Below, in pieces: positions 1 through 9,025 of a stretch of 41,515 bases of DNA. How positions within the stretch are numbered: the first letter of the stretch is position 1; every line of letters starts with the position of its first letter. The translations under genes were made by a program, and so were the position numbers. Below the pieces are notes generated by a model, which saw only the letters and a list, made by a program, of their open reading frames with translations, was not told where the DNA came from and did no database searches. Origin of the DNA: Gracilibacillus oryzae (GTDB taxonomy: Bacteria; Bacillota; Bacilli; Bacillales; Amphibacillaceae); assembly GCF_009498735.1 (NCBI RefSeq), contig NZ_ML762432.1:33431-74945 (forward strand), read 5' to 3'.

Positions 1-2123
1 ATGACTATCTGGCAGATCGTGATGCCGGAGAAATGGGAAAATTGTATGACTTTTTAGGCTTGACAGTTGGACTTAATAAGAACGGGATGTCCAAAGATGA
101 GAAACGCGAAGCATATCTTGCCGACATCACTTATGGTACAAATAATGAATTCGGTTTTGATTATTTACGTGACAATATGGTGTTATATAAAGATCAAATG
201 GTACAGAGACCATTGCATTTTGCCATAATTGATGAGGTTGACTCCATTTTAATCGATGAAGCCAGAACTCCATTGATTATCTCCGGTACTGCTAGAAAAT
301 CTGCAACGCTGTACGAACAGGCAAATAGTTTTGTCCGTACATTGCAAAATGAAGATGACTATTCGTATGATGAAAAGTCAAAAGGTGTGCAGTTAACAGA
401 AGAAGGAATGAACAAAGCAGAACGTTTCTTCCAGGTTGACAACTTGTTTGATCTGAATAATGTGACATTGACTCATCACATCAATCAAGCTTTAAAAGCA
501 CATATTTCCATGCACAAAGATACAGATTATGTTGTAGAAGAAGACCAGGTAGTGATCGTTGACCAGTTTACCGGCCGTCTTATGAAAGGCCGTCGTTACA
601 GTGATGGATTGCATCAGGCTATAGAAGCAAAAGAAGGGCTTCCGATTCAAAATGAGAGCATGACATTAGCTTCCATCACCTTCCAGAACTATTTCCGTAT
701 GTACGAGAAATTAGCAGGTATGACTGGTACAGCAAAAACGGAAGAAGAAGAATTTCGTAATATCTATAACATGGACGTAATTGCGATTCCTACAAATAAA
801 CCAATTATCAGGGATGATAAAGCTGATCTGATTTTCAAGTCAATGGAAGGAAAATTCAGAGCTGTGGTAGAGGAAATTAAAGAACGAAACCAGGCCGGCC
901 AGCCTGTTTTGGTTGGTACAGTGGCTGTTGAAACTTCGGAATTAATATCAAAATACCTCTCCAGAGCTGGTGTCAAACATAATGTATTAAATGCGAAAAA
1001 CCATTATCGTGAAGCAGAGATTATCGAAAATGCAGGCCAAAGAGGAGCTGTTACGATTGCTACAAATATGGCTGGGCGTGGAACGGATATCAAACTTGGC
1101 GATGGTATAAAGGAACTTGGGGGATTAGCGGTAATCGGTACAGAGCGACATGAATCACGCCGGATCGATAATCAGCTGCGTGGTCGTTCCGGCCGTCAGG
1201 GTGATCCAGGTGTGACTCAATTCTATCTGTCAATGGAAGATGAATTAATGCGCCGCTTTGGATCGGATAATATGAAAGCAATGATGGAACGCTTTGGTAT
1301 GGATGATTCTCAGCCAATTGAAAGTAAATTAGTTTCCAGAACGGTTGAATCTGCTCAAAAACGGGTGGAAGGAAACAACTTTGATGCTCGTAAAACAATT
1401 CTTTCCTATGATGATGTACTAAGACAGCAACGTGAAATTATTTACAAGCAAAGATATGAAGTAATTGATTCTGACAACTTACGTGAAATCATTGAACAAA
1501 TGATTGAGACAACGGTTGATGCAGCGATTGACACATATATGGCTGAGGACGTACCAGAGGAATGGAATATTACAGGTTTAACGGAGTATTTACATGCAAC
1601 ATTAATCGAACAAGAATGGATTACAGAAGATGAGCTGAAAGGCAAAGAAAAAGATGAAGCAAGAGCATTGATTCTTGAAAAAGTTAAAGCGAAATATGAT
1701 CAGAAAGAAGAAGAGCTTACACCAGAACAAATGCGTGAATTTGAGAAAGTTATCCTTTTACGGACAGTTGATACGAAATGGATGGATCATATCGATCAAA
1801 TGGATCAACTCCGCCAAGGTATCCATTTACGTGCATATGGACAAAATGATCCGCTAAGAGAATATCAAATGGAAAGTTTTGCAATGTTTGAAGAGATGGT
1901 TGCATCGATTAATGAAGAAGTAGCCAAATATGTTATGAAAGCTCAAATTCGTGAAAATCTAAAGCGAGAAGCGGTCGTAAAAGAAACGCAAACCGTATCA
2001 GGTGGAGAACAGGCAAAGAAAAAAGTGAAAAAACCATATGTAAAAGCGCAGGCTGTGGGCAGAAATGATGCATGTCCATGTGGCAGTGGCAAAAAGTATA
2101 AAAACTGCCATGGAAAAGCTTAA
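1..2123 (+). CDS. secA: Protein translocase ATPase SecA (5' end missing)
   Basis: SecA is the motor ATPase that pushes unfolded preproteins through SecYEG at the membrane. The frame is open from the window edge (first full codon at 3), so the ATG at 33 is internal; 706 residues are present, and about 130 N-terminal ones, including Walker A, lie outside. Visible are the Walker B region DEVD followed by [13 protein letters not shown], the preprotein cross-linking domain, the second nucleotide-binding fold with GTVAVETSE and [10 protein letters not shown], the [11 protein letters not shown] arginine-finger segment, the helical scaffold and wing, and a C-terminal SEC-C zinc motif (CPC, eight residues, CH). 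It is followed 42 bp later by prfB, the usual Bacillaceae order. The frame is intact and identification is secure. Confidence 0.98.
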   Translation, partial: DYLADRDAGEMGKLYDFLGLTVGLNKNGMSKDEKREAYLADITYGTNNEFGFDYLRDNMVLYKDQMVQRPLHFAIIDEVDSILIDEARTPLIISGTARKSATLYEQANSFVRTLQNEDDYSYDEKSKGVQLTEEGMNKAERFFQVDNLFDLNNVTLTHHINQALKAHISMHKDTDYVVEEDQVVIVDQFTGRLMKGRRYSDGLHQAIEAKEGLPIQNESMTLASITFQNYFRMYEKLAGMTGTAKTEEEEFRNIYNMDVIAIPTNKPIIRDDKADLIFKSMEGKFRAVVEEIKERNQAGQPVLVGTVAVETSELISKYLSRAGVKHNVLNAKNHYREAEIIENAGQRGAVTIATNMAGRGTDIKLGDGIKELGGLAVIGTERHESRRIDNQLRGRSGRQGDPGVTQFYLSMEDELMRRFGSDNMKAMMERFGMDDSQPIESKLVSRTVESAQKRVEGNNFDARKTILSYDDVLRQQREIIYKQRYEVIDSDNLREIIEQMIETTVDAAIDTYMAEDVPEEWNITGLTEYLHATLIEQEWITEDELKGKEKDEARALILEKVKAKYDQKEEELTPEQMREFEKVILLRTVDTKWMDHIDQMDQLRQGIHLRAYGQNDPLREYQMESFAMFEEMVASINEEVAKYVMKAQIRENLKREAVVKETQTVSGGEQAKKKVKKPYVKAQAVGRNDACPCGSGKKYKNCHGKA

Positions 2124-2165
2124 GCGCAAGAATTTTTCATAGAGAGAACTTAATGAGGTGGAAAG

Positions 2166-3267
2166 ATGGAATTAGTAGAAATTAAACAAGAACTTGACAA
2201 AATGGCTAAGCGATTAGCGGACTTCAGGGGGTCTCTTTGACTTAGAGACGAAACGGGCGCGTATCGCTGAATTAGAAGAGATAATGTCTGATCCGACATT
2301 TTGGGATGATCAGCAGGCAGCACAGAAAGTAATTAATGAGGCTAACGGATTAAAAGAATTAGTCCAGGCATTTGATCAGAATGAAGAAAGTCTGGAAAAT
2401 GCTGAAGTTTCTTATGAGTTAGTAAAAGAAGAAAGTGATGAGGAACTTCACCAGGATTTAGAAGAAGAAGTGACCCAATTAACCGAAGCACTCAATCGAT
2501 TCGAATTATTTATTTTACTGAGTGAACCATATGATAAGAATAATGCGATTCTTGAACTGCACCCTGGTGCAGGAGGAACAGAATCTCAAGACTGGGCAAG
2601 TATGCTTTTACGAATGTACACGAGGTGGGCAGAAGCAAAAGGATTCAAAGTGGAGACACTGGATTATCTCCCTGGAGAAGAAGCTGGTGTCAAGAGTGTA
2701 ACATTACTAATTAAAGGCCATAACGCTTATGGTTATTTAAAGGCAGAAAAAGGTGTACACCGTCTTGTGAGAATCTCTCCGTTTGACTCATCAGGCAGAC
2801 GTCATACTTCATTTGTTTCGTGTGATGTAATGCCAGAACTTGATGATGATATTGATCTGGATGTAAAAACAGAAGATCTAAAAATAGACACATACCGATC
2901 AAGTGGAGCGGGAGGACAGCATGTTAATACAACAGATTCTGCTGTTCGTATTACGCACCTCCCAACAAATACTGTCGTAACATGTCAATCAGAACGTTCG
3001 CAGATTAAAAACAGAGAACAAGCGATGAAAATGCTGAAAGCAAAATTATATCAATTAGAGATAGAAAAACAACAGCAGGAATTAAATGAAATTCGTGGTG
3101 AACAGAAAGAAATCGGATGGGGAAGTCAGATCCGTTCCTATGTATTCCATCCATACTCAATGGTAAAAGACCATCGAACTGATCATGAAACAGGAAATAC
3201 TCAGGCTGTTATGGACGGAGAACTTGATAAATTTATCGATGCCTATCTTCGTTCTTTGATGAATTAA
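2166..3267 (+). CDS. prfB: Peptide chain release factor 2, made by programmed +1 frameshift
   Basis: RF2 recognises UAA and UGA and triggers peptide release at the ribosome. Translation starts at the ATG at 2166 behind GAGGTGG and runs 24 codons to an in-frame TGA at 2238-2240; shifting +1 at the CTT before it continues from 2239 to 3267, giving 366 residues, the same length as I recall for B. subtilis RF2. The long frame carries the SPF tripeptide that reads the stop codon ([12 protein letters not shown]) and the GGQ catalytic loop ([12 protein letters not shown]). Homology begins before the shift, so the short frame is part of the gene. An annotator using simple ORFs would truncate it to 2284-3267. 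It probably shares a transcript with secA. Confidence 0.97.
2226..2241 (+). promoter_or_regulatory. RF2 autoregulatory +1 frameshift site
   Basis: An internal Shine-Dalgarno-like AGGGGG (2226-2231) is followed three bases later by CTT (2235-2237), the stop TGA (2238-2240) and C (2241). This is the classic RF2 slippery site: when RF2 is scarce the ribosome pauses at UGA-C and slips one base forward on CUU. The reading frame on both sides matches RF2, so the shift is required to make the protein. Confidence 0.96.
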
Positions 3268-3277
3268 TTAAAAAAAT

Positions 3278-3436
3278 GAGGCAGAGGTACAGAAACAAAG
3301 ACATATTCCGGCGGGATGTTCAGCTTATGCTGTTCCTGCTGGAGTCTTTGTATTTTGATACCGTTCATCAATCAATTTTTACAATGGTATTTTATCGGTT
3401 GGCTTCTATTCCTTGTTTTACTGATGTCCCAGCCCC
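3278..3436 (-). repeat. MITE-like composite intergenic repeat with imperfect terminal inverted repeats
   Basis: Read on the minus strand, the element opens with GGGGCTGGGACAT (3436-3424) and closes with TGTACCTCTGCCTC (3291-3278), an imperfect inverted pair. Inside, 3296-3350 folds into a long hairpin: CAAAGAC (3296-3302) pairs with GTCTTTG (3344-3350), and a GU-rich inner stem follows. From memory, GGCTGGGACATAA-type ends and ACTCCTGCGGGAACAGC-type hairpins recur in Bacillaceae and other Firmicute intergenic regions; this copy looks like a diverged member. There is no coding potential. The hairpin could also end prfB transcripts, although the T-tract after it is poor. Confidence 0.55.
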
Positions 3437-3993
3437 TATTTGATTTACTACTCCAATAAGGCTCTCCTCCTATTTTTATAACTGCACTCCTTCTTAAATT
3501 TCAAGATTCAAACCTGCAGATAACTTTGTCGTATTCAATACTCTGCTTTTTCCTTTAATTCAGTCAATATTCACAAAGTTTTGTCAAAAATTGTCATTCT
3601 TAATTAAAATATATCTAACTCTATGTAAAGAAAATTAGTGCTTATTTATCATAAATATAGCTTAATATCGCTAATCCTATTGTTGCTTTTTATGATAGAT
3701 GGTATTATATGTTATGAGAATAATTGCTTATTTTTACCACTGCAGAGGGACTTGTCAGTAATAATTTTTTTAAATTAAGCAGTGTAATCAGCAAAGGAAA
3801 CCGTAACATTTTTATAAAAAAGGATTCAAAAGAACTAGGTAAAAAGTAACTATAAACGAAATGAAATTGTAATAAAAATTTAGCCGAAAAATAGCTGTAT
3901 TTTTGTTATAATGAAAATTGTGAGACGAAAATTGTTGTTTTTATGCAGGAAATGAAAATATATGACTAAAATTAGATAAAAGGTGAGAATGAT
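3437..3993. other. Long AT-rich gene-free gap between prfB and ftsE
   Basis: No ORF with a plausible ribosome site or recognisable protein is seen on either strand. In B. subtilis this interval holds cccB (cytochrome c551) and, as I recall, yvjA; neither is present here even as a remnant I can read. The only signal I support is the ftsE promoter element near 3904-3912. The repeat at 3278-3436 occupies the left part of the gap. Confidence 0.6.
3904..3912 (+). promoter_or_regulatory. Extended -10 promoter element for ftsEX
   Basis: TGTTATAAT is a perfect extended -10 for the housekeeping sigma factor, 82 bp before the ftsE start. No good -35 lies 17 bp upstream, which is tolerated with an extended -10. 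Inferred from consensus only. Confidence 0.5.
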
Positions 3994-4680
3994 ATGATAG
4001 AAATGCAAGATGTATTTATGACATATCCCAATGGTGTCGTTGCACTGAATGGAATTAGTGTGAAGATCGAACAAGGAGAATTTGTATACATAGTAGGACA
4101 CAGTGGGGCAGGTAAATCTACTTTTACTAAACTGATGTTTCGTGAAGAGGTACCGATGAAAGGTACAATCACCGTTAACAATAAAGATGTAAGCAAATTA
4201 AAATGGAAAGATGTCCCTTACTTTAGAAGAAGTATTGGTGTAGTTTATCAGGACTTCCGTCTTCTGCCGAAACTGACAGTCTATGAAAATATTGCATTTG
4301 CTCTTGAAGTAATAGAGGAAAGTCCCAAAAATATCAGAGCACGGGTAATGAAGGTTCTAGACCAGGTAGGACTAAAGAATAAAGCAAGATTTATACCGGA
4401 CGAGCTTTCAGGCGGGGAACAGCAACGGGTCGCTATCGCTCGTGCCATTGTAAACAGGCCAAGCATATTAATAGCTGATGAACCTACAGGTAACCTGGAT
4501 CCAGATACCTCATGGGAAATTATGCGGATTCTTGAAGAAATTAATGCCAGTGGAACAACGATCATAATGGCTACACACAGCAAAGAGATCGTTGATACTG
4601 TAAGAAAAAGAGTAATTGCTATGGAAGATGGCACAATTGTACGTGATGAACATAGGGGAGAATATGGTTATGAAGTTTAG
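3994..4680 (+). CDS. ftsE: Cell-division ABC transporter ATP-binding protein FtsE
   Basis: FtsE is the cytoplasmic ATPase of the FtsEX complex, which couples ATP hydrolysis to activation of peptidoglycan hydrolases outside the membrane. The 228-residue protein has Walker [10 protein letters not shown] at 35-43, Q-loop VYQD near 84-87, the ABC signature LSGGEQ at 138-143, Walker B ILIADE at 158-163 with its D-loop, and switch His195. Length is typical. The start at 3994 follows AAGGTGAG at a normal distance. It overlaps ftsX by 11 bp, implying coupled translation. The adjacent M23 hydrolase is the probable effector of the complex. Confidence 0.97.
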   Translation: MIEMQDVFMTYPNGVVALNGISVKIEQGEFVYIVGHSGAGKSTFTKLMFREEVPMKGTITVNNKDVSKLKWKDVPYFRRSIGVVYQDFRLLPKLTVYENIAFALEVIEESPKNIRARVMKVLDQVGLKNKARFIPDELSGGEQQRVAIARAIVNRPSILIADEPTGNLDPDTSWEIMRILEEINASGTTIIMATHSKEIVDTVRKRVIAMEDGTIVRDEHRGEYGYEV

Positions 4681-5563
4681 TACGTTAAAAAGACACTTAA
4701 AAGAAGGTACGCGCAATACATGGCGAAATAGCTGGATGACAATAGCTTCCATTGGGGCTGTGACAACTACATTAATTCTTGTCGGTGTGTTTCTTGTTGT
4801 TATCCTGAATTTAAATCATATAGCTAATAAGTTGGAAGATGATGTACAAATAAAAGCCTTGATCGAATTAACGGCTGAAGAAGCTGATGTCAATCAGCTT
4901 GAAGCAGATATTAAAGCTATTCCCGAAGTAGATACCGTCCAGTTTATAACAAAAGAAGAGGAATTGGATAATCTGATAGAAAGTATGGGGGAACAAGGAC
5001 AGGCCTGGACATTGTATGAGCAAGACAATCCTTTGAATGATGCCTTTATTGTTCAGACAACAGATCCTCTTGATACAGAATTAGTAGCCAATAAGATTCA
5101 GCAAATGAATAATGTCAACAGTGTTAACTTCGGTCAGGATTATGTTGATAAATTGTTTACTTTTAACGAATATGCAAGGAATGTGGGGCTAGTTTTAATA
5201 TTTGCTTTATTATTTACAGCGATTTTCCTTATCTCTAATACTATTAAAATCACCATCCTTGCCAGGAAAAAGGAAATCGGAATTATGAAGCTAGTTGGAG
5301 CAACAAACAATTTTATTCGTTGGCCATTTTTTGTCGAAGGGATGATTCTTGGGATTTTAGGCAGTATTATTCCTATTCTCATCATTATGATTGGATATTA
5401 TTATTTAGCAAACAGTGGCATAACGATCCAGCAATTTAACTTTATTCAATTATTACCGTTTAATCCATTTGCCTTCCAAATTGCCGGGATTATCTTAGGA
5501 ATTGGTGTATGTATTGGTGTCTGGGGAAGTTTAATGAGCGTTCGTAAATTCTTAAAGGTATAG
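4670..5563 (+). CDS. ftsX: Cell-division membrane protein FtsX
   Basis: FtsX is the polytopic membrane partner of FtsE that passes conformational change to an extracellular hydrolase or its adaptor. I chose the ATG at 4670 ([10 protein letters not shown]), nine bases after AGGGGAG; the in-frame ATG at 4616 would add residues with no counterpart in the family, and the one at 4664 is too close to the ribosome site. The 297-residue protein has one membrane helix near 23-45, an extracellular domain of about 110 residues, and three C-terminal helices in the FtsX fold. It overlaps ftsE, and 34 bp separate it from the M23 gene, so the three are likely one operon. Confidence 0.95.
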   Translation: MKFSTLKRHLKEGTRNTWRNSWMTIASIGAVTTTLILVGVFLVVILNLNHIANKLEDDVQIKALIELTAEEADVNQLEADIKAIPEVDTVQFITKEEELDNLIESMGEQGQAWTLYEQDNPLNDAFIVQTTDPLDTELVANKIQQMNNVNSVNFGQDYVDKLFTFNEYARNVGLVLIFALLFTAIFLISNTIKITILARKKEIGIMKLVGATNNFIRWPFFVEGMILGILGSIIPILIIMIGYYYLANSGITIQQFNFIQLLPFNPFAFQIAGIILGIGVCIGVWGSLMSVRKFLKV

Positions 5564-5597
5564 CAGAAAGAAGAAAACCAGGAAGAGGAGTAATCAA

Positions 5598-6992
5598 ATG
5601 AAAAAAAATCTCTACTTAATTGTTTCTGTCATTGCTGCATTTACTGTTTTTACTACTTCAGTCTCTGCAGAAACTATTAATGAACTACAAGATAAAGTGA
5701 ATGAATTACAAAAGGATCAGCAATCGATTCAGAATAAAGCCGGAGATGTTAAAAATCAAGTAGAGGAAACAGAAGCAGAAATAGCAGCAAATCAGGAAAA
5801 ACAAGCTCAAACAAATAATGAAATTGCTTCTATTGACAGTAAACTGACAGATACTCAGAATAAATTAACGACAAAGAGAAATGAAATTGAAGCAACAAAC
5901 AGTGAAATTGCAGTTACTGAAAGTGAGATTAATAAGACAGAAGAGGAAATTTCAAAATTAAAAGAAGAAATCGAAGCATTACAAGCGGAAATAAAAGAAC
6001 TGCAGAAGAAAATTGCAGAGAGAGAAGATTTGCTTAAAAACAGACTAAGATCAATTCAACAAAATGGCGGGAATATAAATTATCTAGAAGTTATCCTTGG
6101 AGCTCAGAGTTTTGGAGATTTTATCAATCGCGCGACTGCTGTTAACACCATAATGGATTCAGATAAGGAAATCATGGACCAGCAGCAAGCAGATAAAGAG
6201 AAATTGGAACAAAATAAGATCGAGGTTGAAGAAAATAAAAAAGAAGTAGAAGCAAAACAAGCATCATTAAAGGCTAGTAAAAGTAAATTAGAAAGCAAAA
6301 AGGCAGGCCTTGAGTCTCAAAAAGCGGAATTAGATGAAATCAAAGCAACCCTTGATCAGCAAATGAATAAAAAACAAGAATTGATGGCTAATTTAGAACA
6401 AAAGGAAGATGAACTACATAGTCACCAAATGTCATTAGCCGAACAACAGGAAACATTGAATAATCAAGCTGCCATCATAGCAAAAGCGAAAAAGGATGCA
6501 CAGCAGAAAATTAATCAAAAAAGACAAGAACAACAACAGCAGCAAAATTCTTCAGGAGGAAATTCTGGTTCAACTGGAGGCAGCTTATCTGCCGGGGGAA
6601 ATGGAAGTTTAATTTGGCCAACAACGGGCAGACAAAGCTCAGGCTATGGGTACCGTTCATTTAATGGCGGTGGTTTCCATTACGGTCTGGATATAGCAAA
6701 CAGTGTTGGAACACCAGTACATGCTGCAGCCTCTGGTGTTGTTACAAGAGCAAATTATTCACCAAGTTACGGTAATGTTATCTATATTTATCATGTTGAT
6801 TTGAATTTAACAACTGTTTATGCACATTTAAGCAGTATTGGTGTCTCATTAGGACAGTCTGTTTCCCAGGGGCAACAGATTGGAGGAATGGGTAATACAG
6901 GACAGTCTTTCGGCAGTCACTTACACTTTGAAGTTCATAATGGAAGCTGGAGTTATCATAGTGGGGTAAATCCGATTAATTATCTGCCTTAA
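5598..6992 (+). CDS. Secreted coiled-coil M23 peptidoglycan endopeptidase (EnvC/LytM type)
   Basis: This is a 464-residue exported protein with a Sec signal peptide ending near TTSVSA (about residue 24). A long Glu/Lys/Gln-rich coiled coil runs to about residue 310, followed by a Ser/Gly linker and a C-terminal M23 domain. The zinc and catalytic residues are intact: H361 and D365 in HYGLD, then H441 and H443 in HLHFE, so it should be an active glycyl- or D,L-endopeptidase. The layout matches EnvC-type proteins whose coiled coil docks on FtsX. Sitting 34 bp after ftsX, it is a strong candidate for the FtsEX-controlled hydrolase here, a role filled in B. subtilis by CwlO (NlpC/P60). That functional link is inference from context. 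Confidence 0.9.
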   Translation: MKKNLYLIVSVIAAFTVFTTSVSAETINELQDKVNELQKDQQSIQNKAGDVKNQVEETEAEIAANQEKQAQTNNEIASIDSKLTDTQNKLTTKRNEIEATNSEIAVTESEINKTEEEISKLKEEIEALQAEIKELQKKIAEREDLLKNRLRSIQQNGGNINYLEVILGAQSFGDFINRATAVNTIMDSDKEIMDQQQADKEKLEQNKIEVEENKKEVEAKQASLKASKSKLESKKAGLESQKAELDEIKATLDQQMNKKQELMANLEQKEDELHSHQMSLAEQQETLNNQAAIIAKAKKDAQQKINQKRQEQQQQQNSSGGNSGSTGGSLSAGGNGSLIWPTTGRQSSGYGYRSFNGGGFHYGLDIANSVGTPVHAAASGVVTRANYSPSYGNVIYIYHVDLNLTTVYAHLSSIGVSLGQSVSQGQQIGGMGNTGQSFGSHLHFEVHNGSWSYHSGVNPINYLP

Positions 6993-7072
6993 TATCAGTG
7001 GGTTATCTTCACTCCTGACAATCATTAGCGATACTTGTTCGAATATTTAACGCTGTGATAAAAAAGAAATAT

Positions 7073-7108
7073 AAAAAGACATCACAAAATACTTGTGATG
7101 TCTTTTTT
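7073..7108. terminator. Rho-independent terminator after the M23 gene
   Basis: A perfect 15-bp stem (7073-7087 with 7093-7107) and five-base loop AATAC, flanked by A and T runs on the two sides, so it can act in both directions. It ends the ftsEX-M23 operon. Confidence 0.92.
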
Positions 7109-7186
7109 AAACGTTCATAATATATTATTAAGAAATACATTTTTACATAGAATGTATTAAAGAATGCAACAGTTTGGGGTGGAATA

Positions 7187-8668
7187 ATGAATATAAAGAA
7201 AAGGTATATTGCTTTAATAGCGATTATTGCTGTTGTCATTGGTGCTGCAGGTACGTTTACTATAGGTATACTATTCTTCGGAAATACAAGTGGCAGTGAC
7301 AGTTTAGCAAGTACTGATCGAGACTTATTATTACAGTTGGCAGATCAGCAGGAAGTGTTGGAAGAAAATATGGGTGAGATGTCAAAAGTAGTGAATGCCT
7401 TCACAGTCATTAAAGAAAACTATGTGGAGGAAGTTGATGATAGTCAACTGATTGAAGGTGCTATTCAAGGGATGCTGCAGTCATTAGACGATCCTTATAG
7501 TGTCTATATGGATGCGGAAACAATGAAGCAGTTCAATGAACAAATAGAATCATCTTTTGAAGGAATAGGTGCAGAAGTTTCCTTGGTAAATGGGAATGTA
7601 ACAATTGTTGCACCAATAAAGGATTCTCCAGCTGAAAAAGCAGGTTTAAAGCCCAATGACCAAATCTGAACAGTAGATGGAGAAAGTCTCGAAGGAATGG
7701 ATTTATATGAAGCGGTAAACCAAATCCGCGGCGAAAAGGGCTCTAATGTGACGTTGGAAGTCAGGAGACCAGGTGTAGAAGAGATTATTAATGTAGACAT
7801 TAAGAGAGATGCTATTCCATTACAAACAGTCTATGTCGAAGAAAAAGAAGTGGATGGCAAATTGATCGGTATAATTGAGTTAACATCATTCTCTGAAAAA
7901 ACAGCAGCAGATTTTGTTTCAGCGCTAGACAAGCTGGAAGGTAAGGGAATGGATGGATTAGTTATTGATGTGAGGGGGAACCCTGGTGGTTTGCTGCCAT
8001 CAGTTGAGCAGATTCTGAAGTTGTTTGTAACGAAAGATACACCATATCTGCAAATTGAAGATCCAACCGGCAAAAAGTCCAGATATTTTTCTGATTTAGA
8101 GACAGGCAAGGATTATCCTGTAGTAACATTAATTAATGAGGGCAGTGCATCAGCTTCTGAGATTCTTGCTGTTTAATTGAAGGAAGCAATGAATTACGAT
8201 GTGATTGGAACAACCTCTTTTGGTAAAGGTACTGTTCAGCAAACTGTATCGATGGGTGATAACAGTACAATTAAAATTACACGTTTTAAATGGTTATCGC
8301 CAGAAGGAAACTGGATACATGAAAAGGGTGTGGAACCGACTATTAAACAGGAAATGCCTGACTATTACTATGCCAACCCTGTTCAAGTAGAAGATGATCC
8401 ATTTGCATATAATGAAAGTGATCCTGGCATTGAAGACATTCAGTTAATGTTAGAAGGACTTGATTACAACCCTGGACGATTAGACGGATATTTCGATGAA
8501 GGAACAAAGCAAGCAGTTGAAGCTTTCCAGGCCGATAATAATTTAGAAGTTACCGGTGAAGTTGACAAACAAACAGCAGAAGTCCTGCAGACAGTTTTGA
8601 CTGAGAAAGTCCGTAGTGGTGCAGATGATGCTCAGTTAGAAAAAGCGATTGAAGTCTTAACTAAATAA
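7187..8668 (+). pseudogene. ctpB: Carboxy-terminal processing protease CtpB, interrupted by two in-frame stops
   Basis: One continuous frame encodes a full S41 protease of about 493 codons: N-terminal membrane anchor, PDZ domain, S41 core, and a C-terminal peptidoglycan-binding domain (near ALQ-type repeat LMLEGLDYNPGRLDG). It is broken by TGA at 7667-7669, in the PDZ after KAGLKPNDQI, and by TAA at 8174-8176, after GSASASEILAV. The second stop falls between the catalytic serine region (SASAS) and the catalytic lysine (FGKGTVQ). No frameshift is present and similarity to B. subtilis CtpB resumes directly after each stop. CtpB cleaves SpoIVFA to trigger SigK activation during sporulation. Either this is a recent pseudogene or the bases are sequencing errors. 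The start at 7187 follows GGGGTGG. Confidence 0.88.
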
Positions 8669-8678
8669 ACCACAACAT

Positions 8679-8724
8679 CAGTACCCTATGGTATTAATAT
8701 AGCTATAGGGTACTGTTTCTTTTT
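8679..8724 (+). terminator. Rho-independent terminator after ctpB
   Basis: An 11-bp perfect stem (8679-8689 with 8705-8715) is followed by a T-rich tract at 8716-8724. It isolates the broken ctpB from minJ. Confidence 0.9.
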
Positions 8725-8736
8725 ACACTTCCGTAT

Positions 8737-8848
8737 AGTATAAATTTTCTGCAAGGAAGTGTTGGTCAATGTAGTAGAAATTTTGAAGTTTCAAGTATAA
8801 GAAAAACTAACCTATTCGCTAAAGGATGAGCGAATGCGAGTATTTCTA
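8737..8848. repeat. Family A intergenic repeat, copy 1 (upstream of minJ)
   Basis: This segment of 112 bp aligns with 23621-23734 along its whole length, with shared blocks such as TGCAAGGAAGTGTTG, AATTTTGAAGTT and GAGCGAATGCGAGT. It can form two hairpins: an outer AT-rich stem (8742-8750 with 8776-8784) and a 3' stem ATTCGCT/AGCGAAT (8814-8820 with 8828-8834). The copy contains an ATG (8834) that opens a false in-frame extension of minJ. Confidence 0.85.
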
Positions 8849-9025
8849 ACAGTAGATATATTCACAGTGGAGAAATCTATCCGACTCCTAAGTGCTTTTA
8901 AATCTAAATTTGTCGTAATTAGGGAGACTGTGATAGATTTCAAAATAGGGGTAGCCAAAACTAGTATTTTTAAGCATAATATAGATTATAAATGTAAGTT
9001 CGCTGGTAGAGAGGGGTATGGAAGA

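Noticed and set aside
1090-1398. Antisense ORF in secA and similar long minus-strand ORFs under uvrB, uvrA, prfC and gpmI
   Set aside because: They lack ribosome sites and family likeness and lie opposite well-conserved genes; they are by-products of the coding bias.
2238-2240. Nonsense mutation in prfB
   Set aside because: The context AGGGGG...CTT TGA C is the conserved RF2 frameshift site, so the stop is functional.
8834-9025. N-terminal extension of minJ from an upstream ATG
   Set aside because: The first codons lie inside the family A repeat, there is no MinJ-like sequence, and a good ribosome site precedes ATG 9026.
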